Assembly (NCBI GenBank): GCA_023336855.1
Contig: JAMBLK010000126.1
Span: forward strand, 1-5,296
DNA: 5,296 nt
Direction: 5' to 3'
Source: Actinomycetes bacterium
Lineage (GTDB): Bacteria; Actinomycetota; Acidimicrobiia; Spongiisociales; UBA5794
Of the stretch, positions 1 to 5,296 are shown in pieces (position 1 is the first letter of the stretch; each line of letters opens with the position of its first letter). Both the position numbers and the translations under genes were made by a program. Under the pieces are notes generated by a model, which saw only the letters and a program-made list of their open reading frames with translations, was not told the origin of the DNA and made no database searches.

Positions 1-22
1 CAAACGGATTAACAGTCCGTTC
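1..22 (-). tRNA. Possible partial tRNA-Asn(GTT): anticodon arm at window edge
   Basis: Read on the minus strand, bases 20-4 form a 5-bp stem (ACGGA/TCCGT), extendable to 6 bp, closing the 7-base loop CTGTTAA. This is the canonical anticodon loop of tRNA-Asn: C32, U33, anticodon GUU, A37, A38. The E. coli tRNA-Asn has the same loop and a nearly identical stem. The 3' half would lie outside the window, to the left. Going the other way (positions 22-48), I cannot fold a normal D-arm or a seven-base acceptor strand at the expected distance. Only the anticodon arm is therefore supported. It may be a tRNA 3'-half fragment such as an attachment site, an odd tRNA, or a chance hairpin. Confidence 0.3.
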
Positions 23-124
23 CACCGCGACGCTCTGACCTGGGGTTATGCCCGAACATGCATACGCACCAAGGGTTTCGAGTGCTCAACAGTTTGCAGT
101 ACCTTTCACCAGTTTTCAATGAAA

Positions 125-144
125 CGCGTCCTGAGCGCGTCCTG
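125..144. repeat. Short tandem direct repeat (9 bp, period 11)
   Basis: CGCGTCCTG occurs at 125-133 and again at 136-144, separated by AG. The second copy runs into GGACGC, so 137-150 is also a palindrome (GCGTCC-TG-GGACGC). It could be a protein-binding site or a simple slippage duplication. Nothing adjacent identifies a role. Confidence 0.5.
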
Positions 145-200
145 GGACGCCCATACTGCCTCGACCTCTGCGACAGCCCCGACCCCCAGGACCACGAACT

Positions 201-230
201 TCAGTGATCGCCGATCGCGATATTCACTGA
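201..230. repeat. Inverted repeat / hairpin
   Basis: TCAGTGA (201-207) pairs with TCACTGA (224-230), and inside it TCGC (208-211) pairs with GCGA (217-220). This leaves a 5-base loop CGATC and a 3-base bulge TAT, giving an 11-bp interrupted stem. It has no T-tract on either side, so a classical intrinsic terminator is unlikely. A protein-binding dyad or structured RNA is possible. It lies in the gene-poor stretch about 240 bp downstream of the acetyltransferase stop. Confidence 0.5.
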
Positions 231-331
231 TCGCTCACAGCCCGTGCGGGAGCGGCTTGAAGGTGAAGAAGTGCCATGGTCGGGCAGGGGCGGCGTCCAC
301 TGTCCGCCCGTTGCCGGTTCATCGCGGGGTT

Positions 332-357
332 CCGCGCCCCCCGGTCACCGAGCGCGG
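332..357. repeat. GC-rich dyad
   Basis: CCGCGC (332-337) pairs with GCGCGG (352-357), with a second short dyad CGGT/ACCG (342-350) inside. There is no following T-run. In GC-rich DNA such dyads arise often, so a role such as a weak terminator for the acetyltransferase transcript is only a possibility. Confidence 0.25.
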
Positions 358-471
358 ACTCGTCGCATCGAGGCGCAACAAGGAGCGAGGATCGACTACC
401 TGATCTTCACCACGATGCGTCGCCTCTACCGGTGGGTGCAAAGGACGAAGGCTGCTCAGAGACCACCTGCT

Positions 472-1080
472 TCAGAGCGGCTTGGCCATTCGATGCACCT
501 GAAGCCCGGGTAGGGGTGAGAACCTCGGCGACGTGGCCTCGACATGCATGCCGAGACGTTCATACAGACGGCGCGCAGCCGTGTTCTTCACCGCAACATC
601 GAGCGTGAGCCGACCTGCGTCCGCGTTCATGGCCTGACTCTCGGCGTGCTCGAACAGCACTGTGCCCACACCCTCTCCCCGTGCGTCGGGGTCGACCGCC
701 ACTGCTTGGAGATAGAAGTCGCTGTCGGGGATGTCGCCGAGGAAGCGCAGGAGCCGGTTGGCCAGCATGGTGACAACGCCGAGGCGAACGACACGCCAAC
801 CGGCGGCTCCTATGAAGGGTTCATCAGATGATCCGGCGTGCTGGGCGGAAGAGTGTGCAGACACCATGCCGACAACCGCGTACCCCCGCACCGCAAAGGT
901 GACATGTTCGAAGGAGAGATCCTGGGCGGGCTCCACATAGGCTTCTGCCAGGACGCGTGTATACGCGGCGCCGAGCATGAGCCGGAAGAGGCCATCGGCC
1001 GACATGTCGTGATTCCGAGCGAGCGCGGTCCCTTCGCTGAGCGTCGGGAGCGCAGGGCGAAAGGAGATTCCCTGGGGCAT
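472..1080 (-). CDS. GNAT-family N-acetyltransferase
   Basis: This 202-residue cytoplasmic protein is predicted to move an acetyl group from acetyl-CoA to an amine. The substrate is not identifiable. GNAT motif A is clear at residues 124-148: a beta strand LQAVAVDP, then the pyrophosphate-binding loop RGEGVG (134-139) leading into a helix. Motif B follows at 158-178, with NTAARRLYERLGM, where Tyr173 sits at the usual general-acid position. The N-terminal half (about 26-115) fits the variable substrate-binding part of small GNATs. The ATG at 1080 gives the longest frame but has no strong ribosome binding site. An ATG at 1005 (residue 26), preceded by a weak GGAA, is an alternative that would still keep the catalytic core. 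It stands alone, same strand as the ABC operon, after a degraded regulator fragment. The family call is firm; the substrate is unknown. Confidence 0.85.
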   Translation of the reverse strand: MPQGISFRPALPTLSEGTALARNHDMSADGLFRLMLGAAYTRVLAEAYVEPAQDLSFEHVTFAVRGYAVVGMVSAHSSAQHAGSSDEPFIGAAGWRVVRLGVVTMLANRLLRFLGDIPDSDFYLQAVAVDPDARGEGVGTVLFEHAESQAMNADAGRLTLDVAVKNTAARRLYERLGMHVEATSPRFSPLPGLQVHRMAKPL

Positions 1081-1182
1081 AGCGAGAGCCTACTGTGTCG
1101 GCATCTGACCTCAGTCTGTCCCATTGGTTCGCGTTGGCCGACTCATCGAGGACCGGGATCCACCGTTCCGCCCCGATGCACG
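1081..1182. other. Short spacer upstream of the acetyltransferase
   Basis: About 100 bp separate the broken TetR-type frame from the acetyltransferase start. I see no convincing -35/-10 pair. A short CTGA-GG-TCAG dyad lies within it, too small to call. The acetyltransferase promoter, if separate from the ABC operon, should lie here or in the pseudogene. Confidence 0.3.
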
Positions 1183-1434
1183 CTACGTCTTCGAACCCGT
1201 CACGCCGTCGATGCTGAAGAAGGGCGGATCCGGTGGATAGGCGCGGTCACAACCATCTCGAATCGCTTCGAGCCGAGGGGCTGTCGGGAGGCGGCGGGAG
1301 ATCTCTTCCACCGTCACGGCGTCGAAGCCCCGGTCCGCGAATCGTTCCACCGCACAGCGCTGTGCCCGGCGCATGGCTGTGGCACCGTCGACCAGGGTGC
1401 GGCCCGTCGGCACGGCATCGAGGCCTTCAGCCAC
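1183..1434 (-). pseudogene. Remnant of a TetR-family regulator N-terminus
   Basis: The 83-codon frame starts with GTG at 1434. Residues about 22-45 (RRAQRCAVERFADRGFDAVT, then VEEIS) match the first helix and start of the helix-turn-helix in TetR/AcrR regulators, whose consensus there is A..LFAERGFDAVTVEEIA. The expected continuation, AAAGVS followed by an aromatic-rich recognition helix and a SK motif, is missing. Shifting frame after VEEIS gives AASRQPLGSKRF, which resembles an AA.SR...GSK remainder with residues missing. This suggests a frameshift plus a small internal deletion. The ligand-binding domain (about 130 residues in the family) is absent, and the frame ends at 1183. The GTG overlaps the stop of the 84-residue membrane gene by 8 nt, so it may once have been the last gene of the operon. 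It could instead be a chance resemblance in a short translated frame. Confidence 0.5.
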
Positions 1435-1681
1435 CCCGTTTGCGAGGTGCCAACCATCCGAGGACTGCGGCTCCGATGACCATGAGAAGACCGATGTGGG
1501 TGACGATGATCACGGCGACCACGACCCACCGGAGGGACAACTCGGGCAGGAGCCAGAAGGTTAGACCTCCTACTGTGGACAGGGCGGCGCCCACGATGAG
1601 CATGTGCTTACGCACACTGGGCGAGGGCAATGCGCCTCTCACCTTCCGATCGATGGCTGTGTCGTCTTGTGCGGTCGTCAT
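1427..1681 (-). CDS. Small two-TM membrane protein, unknown family
   Basis: I do not recognise this 84-residue protein. It has a polar, charged N-terminus (residues 1-26, with KVR and VRK), two hydrophobic segments (about 27-47 and 51-77) joined by a short PELSLR turn, and a basic tail APRKRGG. This gives a two-TM hairpin, with both ends probably cytoplasmic by the positive-inside rule. The ATG at 1681 overlaps the stop of the upstream 33-residue gene (ATGA), which argues for this start and for translational coupling. A longer frame is open upstream to 1921, but it crosses the 33-residue gene and the permease end in another frame and has an arginine-rich, unlikely composition. As the last intact gene of the exporter operon, it may be an accessory subunit or a small envelope protein; the function is inferred from context only. 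Confidence 0.7.
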   Translation of the reverse strand: MTTAQDDTAIDRKVRGALPSPSVRKHMLIVGAALSTVGGLTFWLLPELSLRWVVVAVIIVTHIGLLMVIGAAVLGWLAPRKRGG

Positions 1682-1779
1682 GCGTGCAGCGATACGGCTA
1701 CGAGGAGTACGACGCCCACGAAGATCACGACGGTGAGGATGCCGAGAACGGATTTCAGTTGTTTGGATCGATTGCTCAT
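1678..1779 (-). CDS. 33-residue single-TM membrane microprotein
   Basis: This short gene starts at ATG 1779 and ends with TGA 1678-1680. The product begins MSNRSKQLKS, with a basic N-terminus, followed by one continuous hydrophobic segment (residues about 11-31, VLGILTVVIF then VGVVLLVAVS) and ends LHA. This is a single-pass membrane protein, probably N-in. A good ribosome binding site, AAGGGA (1792-1787), lies 7 nt before the ATG. The gene sits 42 nt after the permease stop, and its TGA overlaps the ATG of the next gene (ATGA). The combination of ribosome binding site, coupling and a clean TM profile makes it a credible gene despite its size. It may be a small accessory or stabilising subunit of the ABC exporter; the family is unknown to me. 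Confidence 0.65.
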   Translation of the reverse strand: MSNRSKQLKSVLGILTVVIFVGVVLLVAVSLHA

Positions 1780-1786
1780 ATTGGTT

Positions 1787-1792
1787 TCCCTT
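1787..1792 (-). promoter_or_regulatory. Ribosome binding site of the 33-residue gene
   Basis: Read on the minus strand the bases are AAGGGA, 7 nt before the ATG at 1779. This supports independent initiation of the tiny gene after the 42-nt gap behind the permease stop. Confidence 0.55.
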
Positions 1793-1821
1793 TCGAGGCG
1801 AGTTGTTCTCCGGCAGGACTT

Positions 1822-4182
1822 CTATTCGTAGGCCAGAGCTTGGTGGACGGGTATCTCGGTTGTTTCGAGCGTGGGAATGGCGCTGGCGACCGATGCGAGG
1901 AGGACGACGACGACGAGCCATATAGCCGCTCCGATGCCGGAGAAGCTGGTCACGAGTGGTGTCTGTATGAAGATGTTTCCGGTGACGGTCTCAACAAGCA
2001 CTGTCGCCGGCACAGACAAGACGAGCGCGACGACCCAGCTCAGCACGGCGATGAGGACACCTTCGACGGTCACGACCTGAAGCACTTTCGCAGTGGAGGC
2101 TCCGACGGCTCGCATGACGCCTAGCTCGCGCCTGCGTTCCAACACGCTGATGCTCATCGCTTCGATGAGGCCGAGTCCTCCCACGATTGCAATGAGAATG
2201 GCCATAATCATGAGCAGACCGACAATGATGAACAGATGTTCCTCGAGCGATTCACGGCCCGCTTCGGCGGTTGCGATAGCAACGACGCCGATTCCGTTCT
2301 CGGCGAGGCTTCGCTCGACCGAGCTGAGCAGCGACGGTGTGCCGTTGCCGGCCACACGGATGTGATTCGCAGAGCCCTCTGTGCCGACTCCCAAGGGCAG
2401 GTTGCTCGCGTAGGCCACGCCGTTCTCGCCGCCGCCGAGCTGGCGGACTATCCCGACGATCGCCCACGAGGATGTGGTGCCGTTGATATCGACCGAGACT
2501 GTCGTACCGACGGCCGGGGCGGGATCGTCGAGGATCTGGTTGATGACGAGAGCCTTCTCCTCATTCGGGCGGAACCAGCGTCCTTCGAGGAGTGGGTAGT
2601 CGATCATCTCGGTGCCTGCGGGTGGGGTGAGCAGCGCGAAGACGTCGCCGGTGCCGCCCCCGGGAAGCTGCATCGCGGCCGGGTACTGGTTCCAGGCTTC
2701 TGCCGTCTCGACCTGGGGCAGGTCTTCGAGGCTCCGCTCGAGTTTCTGGGCCGGGTAGGCGCGGTCGAGCTGAATCTCGAGGTCGTACTGGCGAGCGTCG
2801 AATTCCGCTCCGACGGCGCGATCCCACGCCACACCCGTATTGAGCGCCACCATGAATGCAGCGCCACCGAGGGAGATAGCGAAAACAGTGAGGAGGGTGC
2901 GAGACCGGGTGCGGAAGGTGTTGCGAATCCCAAACGTGGCGGTGCGGCTCAGCCAACGCGTACGGCCGAGCAGCCTTCCGGCCGATCCGCCATCGACAGA
3001 GCTGGTGGTGATGCCGTGGTCGGTGATCACTTGGCGGACCGGCAGCCGACTGTTCTTGACTACCGGGTACACCACCGCAAGCAGTGGCACGCCGAGCGCA
3101 GCGACGACCAGTAGTGGAATGACCCAGGCGTCAAGACGGTAGCTCTCGACGTCGAAATTGAGAAGCCCGAAGGTGAATGAGACGAACCCACGACCTCCGA
3201 GGATCCCGAGCGGAATCCCAATCGCGAGGGCAATGACACCGAGGAGCGCCACAGTGCCAAGGTAGATGCCTGCGATCTGTCCCGTTCGGGCTCCGACGGC
3301 CTTCATCACTCCGATCTCGCGACTCTGTTGTTTGAGTTGGGCCGTGATCAAAGTGGCGACGAGCGCTCCACCCGTGACCAGCGCGATGACTCCGAAAACT
3401 TGGAGCAGGAACAGCATCGTCTTCATCACGTCTTGTGCAGGGTGCACAACGGGAACGGGCACATCGACCCGAAGGACTTCGAAGCCGCCAGATTCCACGT
3501 CGGCAGCAAGTGTTTCAGCGAATCGGCGATTGTCGGTTCGGCTACCGTCACCGACGGTGACGACCTGAAGCTCATCCAGCGTTGGCTCGAGCCCAAGACT
3601 CGTAAGGCCGCCTGGTGTGATGTAGCCGACCACTGGGCCACCCAACCCCGCCGGAATCCGGGAAGGGTCGTGGACGAGACCGGTCACAGTCAACGCCTTT
3701 GGGGCACCTGCCGACACGGCGACCGTGATGTCCTCCCCGACGCCTGTGCCCACTTCTGTGAGAGATGATCGCTCGATGAGAATCTCATCGTCTTGCGGGC
3801 TGAGGGCACCACCCTCTGAGTAGAACCGGCTGACCGCGATGTTCTCGAAGTCGCGAACTACAACGAGCGTCAGCCTGGTCCAATCTTCGGGGCCTTTCAC
3901 CAGCCTGGCCGTGACCTGACGGCGGGCCTCCGCAGCCGCGATCTCCGGCCTCGCCTCCACGGACGCCACCAGGTCCTCGTCGACCGACTCGAGATAGAGG
4001 ATCGCCGATGGTGGATTCGTCTCGAGGTAGTTGCGATCTGCCTCTCTCGTGATCACCGAATACGCGGTGAGGATTGAACCAGCGGCAACTACGCCGACCG
4101 CGATCGCCGCGATCACCAGCAGTGTCCGGCCCTTGTTGAGCAACAGATCGCGCATGACCTTTCGCCAGAGCGTGCTACTCAC
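1822..4182 (-). CDS. ABC transporter permease, two FtsX domains (MacB/LolC-like)
   Basis: This 786-residue integral membrane protein is the transmembrane half of a type VII (MacB-like) ABC exporter or extractor. Visible layout: TM1 about 19-42, a first extracytoplasmic domain (about 45-250), TM2-4 (about 253-281, 303-327, 353-375), then a second unit with TM5 (about 430-450), a second extracytoplasmic domain (about 455-645) and TM6-8 (about 650-677, 702-732, 748-770). Each FtsX unit carries the cytoplasmic coupling motif near its first post-domain TM: REIGVMKAVGA (288-298) and RELGVMRAVGA (685-695). This shows an internal duplication, common in long actinobacterial permeases of this class. 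The start chosen is GTG 4182: GGGGGA lies 5 nt upstream, the gene then overlaps the ATPase stop by 8 nt, and the product begins just before TM1. An upstream ATG at 4269 would add 29 polar residues encoded inside the ATPase gene. An ATG at 4155 (residue 10) is another option. The substrate is unknown; a lipid, lipoprotein, peptide or drug is possible. Confidence 0.92.
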   Translation of the reverse strand: MSSTLWRKVMRDLLLNKGRTLLVIAAIAVGVVAAGSILTAYSVITREADRNYLETNPPSAILYLESVDEDLVASVEARPEIAAAEARRQVTARLVKGPEDWTRLTLVVVRDFENIAVSRFYSEGGALSPQDDEILIERSSLTEVGTGVGEDITVAVSAGAPKALTVTGLVHDPSRIPAGLGGPVVGYITPGGLTSLGLEPTLDELQVVTVGDGSRTDNRRFAETLAADVESGGFEVLRVDVPVPVVHPAQDVMKTMLFLLQVFGVIALVTGGALVATLITAQLKQQSREIGVMKAVGARTGQIAGIYLGTVALLGVIALAIGIPLGILGGRGFVSFTFGLLNFDVESYRLDAWVIPLLVVAALGVPLLAVVYPVVKNSRLPVRQVITDHGITTSSVDGGSAGRLLGRTRWLSRTATFGIRNTFRTRSRTLLTVFAISLGGAAFMVALNTGVAWDRAVGAEFDARQYDLEIQLDRAYPAQKLERSLEDLPQVETAEAWNQYPAAMQLPGGGTGDVFALLTPPAGTEMIDYPLLEGRWFRPNEEKALVINQILDDPAPAVGTTVSVDINGTTSSWAIVGIVRQLGGGENGVAYASNLPLGVGTEGSANHIRVAGNGTPSLLSSVERSLAENGIGVVAIATAEAGRESLEEHLFIIVGLLMIMAILIAIVGGLGLIEAMSISVLERRRELGVMRAVGASTAKVLQVVTVEGVLIAVLSWVVALVLSVPATVLVETVTGNIFIQTPLVTSFSGIGAAIWLVVVVLLASVASAIPTLETTEIPVHQALAYE

Positions 4183-4978
4183 GAGATTCCCCCGCTCCGG
4201 CCGCGGGTCGTTTCGCTCCTTCTCCGGCTGCTCCCAGACTGTCTCCTCCCAGAATGCGACCGTCGGCAACGGTCACCACTCTGTCCACACGCGCCGCAAT
4301 GTCGCGTTCATGGGTCACCATCACAACCGTCTTCCCTGCTGCGGTCAGGTCGCCAAGGAGTCCAAGAACCGAATCGGCCGTATGCGAGTCGAGGTTGCCG
4401 GTCGGTTCGTCCGCTGCGATGAGAGGCGGATCGTTGGCCAACGAGCGGGCGATGGCAGCACGTTGTTGTTGCCCACCCGATAGCGCCGATGGGAACTTGT
4501 CTGCCTGGTCGGCGATGGCTACCAGCTCCAGCAGGTCCAGTGCCCGCGGGCGGCGATCCTTCATCGGTACCGACTTGGTGAAGTCCATCGGCATCATCAC
4601 GTTCTCGATGATTGTGAGCGTTGGCATCAGCTGTTGGAACTGGAAGACCAGCCCAACGTTTTCTCCGCGCCACCGGGCGACCTCGTTCTCGCTGAGATCG
4701 TCGAGGACCGTCCCATTGACCTGGACGACGCCCGACGTTGGCCGGTCAATGCCTGTGAGCATGTTGAGCAGCGTCGACTTGCCGCTTCCCGACTTCCCGA
4801 CGATGGCGACGAACTCGCCGGCGTCGATGGCAAGATCGGCGTCGGACAGTGCCGAGAACCCCCCAACGCCAGTCTCGTAGACCTTGGTGACGCCTTCGAG
4901 ATCGACCACGCGTCGACGCGACGGGCCCGCCTTGTCGTTCGTGGTTGCACCCGCGCCGCTGTGTAGGTGGGTGGTCAT
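4175..4978 (-). CDS. ABC transporter ATP-binding protein (LolD/MacB class)
   Basis: This 267-residue cytoplasmic ATPase powers the adjacent FtsX-type permease by ATP hydrolysis. All the nucleotide-binding motifs are intact: Walker A GKSGSGKST (61-69), Q-loop in VFQFQQ (Gln113), signature LSGGQQQR (166-173), Walker B LIAADEPT (186-193, Glu191), D-loop NLDS and switch His223. The DEPTGNLDS string and the ENVMMPM segment after the Q-loop are typical of the LolD/MacB/FtsE group. The N-terminus (1-22) and C-terminus (about 246-267, rich in G, A and E) are low-complexity tails. The start chosen is ATG 4978, preceded by a strong GGAGG (4987-4983); a longer frame from 5029 adds 17 residues across that ribosome binding site. 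It is the first gene of the operon and overlaps the permease start, which suggests coupled, stoichiometric synthesis. It is probably controlled by the divergent TetR-type regulator. Confidence 0.95.
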   Translation of the reverse strand: MTTHLHSGAGATTNDKAGPSRRRVVDLEGVTKVYETGVGGFSALSDADLAIDAGEFVAIVGKSGSGKSTLLNMLTGIDRPTSGVVQVNGTVLDDLSENEVARWRGENVGLVFQFQQLMPTLTIIENVMMPMDFTKSVPMKDRRPRALDLLELVAIADQADKFPSALSGGQQQRAAIARSLANDPPLIAADEPTGNLDSHTADSVLGLLGDLTAAGKTVVMVTHERDIAARVDRVVTVADGRILGGDSLGAAGEGAKRPAAGAGESRE

Positions 4979-4982
4979 CGAA

Positions 4983-4987
4983 CCTCC
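4983..4987 (-). promoter_or_regulatory. Shine-Dalgarno site fixing the ATPase start
   Basis: On the minus strand this reads GGAGG, 4 nt before the ATG at 4978. It is the strongest ribosome binding site in the window and lies inside the alternative longer frame, so it decides in favour of the 4978 start. Confidence 0.75.
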
Positions 4988-5009
4988 AGATCCGCAAGAG
5001 GGGATCGGC

Positions 5010-5021
5010 AGCATTGATGCT
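5010..5021. repeat. 12-bp palindrome in the ATPase leader
   Basis: AGCAT (5010-5014) and ATGCT (5017-5021) flank TG, giving a 12-bp palindrome about 32 bp upstream of the ATPase start. It may be a second protein-binding half-site pair or a small leader hairpin. It does not share sequence with the larger palindrome at 5045-5072. Confidence 0.35.
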
Positions 5022-5044
5022 TGAAACACCGACCGCTATCCCTT

Positions 5045-5072
5045 ACAGTGTGTCTTGTACTAGACATTATGT
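5045..5072. promoter_or_regulatory. Candidate TetR operator over divergent promoters
   Basis: The core TGTCTTGTACTAGACA (5051-5066) is a 16-bp palindrome centred on GTAC with a single mismatched pair. Outer arms ACA (5045-5047) and TGT (5070-5072) extend the dyad to 28 bp. It lies between the ABC operon (start 4978) and the divergent TetR gene (start 5175), which is where such regulators bind. Possible promoter elements overlap it. On the plus strand TTGTAC (5055-5060) and TAAGAT (5077-5082) are 16 bp apart. On the minus strand CATAAT (5072-5067) could be a -10 box, but without a good -35. Symmetry, length and position are seen directly; repression of both directions is inference. Confidence 0.55.
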
Positions 5073-5174
5073 TCGATAAGATATGGGAGGGAATCCGGCA
5101 AGTCAACGGTCAATCCAGCCGAAACGTCCCCTTCTGAACACCATCGCGAGATTGCGCGGAATCGAGGCAACACT

Positions 5175-5296
5175 GTGACCACAGAGGAACGTCAAGACCG
5201 CAGAGTGCGCCGCACCAAACAACTACTCGGCAACGCGCTGCTGTCACTGATCGTGGAGAAGAGCTACGACAAGATCACGGTGCAGGATCTCATCGA
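5175..5296 (+). CDS. TetR/AcrR-family transcriptional regulator, N-terminal part
   Basis: Only the first 40 complete codons are in the window; the gene continues to the right. The product begins VTTEERQDRR and continues VRRTKQLLGN, ALLSLIVEKS, YDKITVQDLI. This matches the first helix of the TetR DNA-binding domain, followed by the start of the helix-turn-helix (…LI.EK.YD.ITVQD.I), a pattern common in AcrR-like regulators. The frame is open upstream as far as 5064 but offers no ATG, GTG or TTG before this GTG. AGG at about 5165-5167 is a modest ribosome binding site, 7 nt away. It is divergent from the ABC operon with 196 bp between start codons and a palindrome in between, so it most likely represses the exporter and itself, released by a ligand. 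The ligand-binding domain lies outside the window. Confidence 0.85.
   Translation, partial: MTTEERQDRRVRRTKQLLGNALLSLIVEKSYDKITVQDLI

Larger units (their letters stand above)
23..471. other. Gene-poor stretch with small repeats, no supported gene
   Basis: No open frame on either strand has a recognisable motif, a good ribosome binding site or a family-like composition. The plus-strand frames across 119-608 are rich in R, P, S and T and run into the antisense of the acetyltransferase gene, so they look like GC-driven chance frames. The segment from 50 to 120 is less GC-rich than the rest, as expected for an intergenic or regulatory stretch. A short tandem duplication, a hairpin and a GC-rich dyad are listed separately. 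No T-tract terminator is visible after the acetyltransferase stop codon. Confidence 0.5.

Noticed and set aside
119..608. Overlapping plus-strand frames of 89-110 codons
   Set aside because: They have arginine- and proline-rich translations without motif or good ribosome binding site, and mutually overlap in different frames. The last part is antisense to the acetyltransferase.
838..1479. 213-codon open frame on the plus strand
   Set aside because: It runs antisense across the acetyltransferase start, the TetR-type remnant and the end of the small membrane gene. Its composition is rich in R, H and G, with no recognisable domain.
1682..1921. N-terminal extension of the 84-residue membrane protein up to 1921
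   Set aside because: The extension crosses the permease 3' end and the 33-residue gene in another frame and is arginine-rich. The ATGA-coupled ATG at 1681 just before the TM hairpin is far more plausible.
2236..3114. 292-codon open frame on the plus strand
   Set aside because: It lies entirely antisense to the permease, whose motifs and TM profile are clear. The frame is a by-product of high GC and has no family motif or ribosome binding site.
4254..4880. 208-codon open frame on the plus strand
   Set aside because: It is antisense to the ATPase gene, which has every ABC motif. The S/R/T-rich translation is typical of a shadow frame.
4979..5029. 17-residue upstream extension of the ATPase
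   Set aside because: It contains the strong GGAGG site serving the ATG at 4978 and adds no conserved residues.
1..5296. CRISPR array, insertion sequence or transposase
   Set aside because: No regularly spaced repeats, no transposase motifs and no paired terminal inverted repeats were seen anywhere in the window.

Overview
The window is high-GC DNA with actinobacterial-style features: GTG starts, overlapping stop/start junctions, TetR-type regulators and an FtsX-type ABC exporter. An actinobacterium is a reasonable guess, but no marker gene here fixes the taxon.

Right part (about 1427-5296): a compact export operon on the minus strand. Reading in its direction, it encodes a LolD/MacB-class ABC ATPase (4978-4175), an 8-TM permease with two FtsX domains (4182-1822), a 33-residue single-TM protein (1779-1678) and an 84-residue two-TM protein (1681-1427). 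The ATPase and permease overlap by 8 nt, and the two small membrane genes overlap at an ATGA. Divergent to the operon, a TetR-family regulator begins at 5175 on the plus strand and runs off the window. A long interrupted palindrome (5045-5072) in the shared intergenic region is the obvious candidate operator. The picture is a TetR-controlled exporter or envelope-lipid transporter whose substrate cannot be read from the sequence. The two small membrane proteins may be accessory subunits.

Middle (1081-1434): directly after the operon lies what looks like the broken N-terminus of a second TetR-type regulator. Its helix-turn-helix is disrupted just after the conserved TVEEI motif, and this region is probably a pseudogene. 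It is followed, same strand, by a complete GNAT-family N-acetyltransferase (1080-472).

Left part (1-471): no protein gene I can support. The first 22 bases, read on the minus strand, form a perfect tRNA-Asn(GTT) anticodon arm without a matching D-arm upstream. This is either coincidence, an aberrant tRNA, or the kind of tRNA 3'-half fragment left at the end of an integrated element. The rest holds a small tandem duplication (125-144), a hairpin-forming inverted repeat (201-230) and a GC-rich dyad (332-357).
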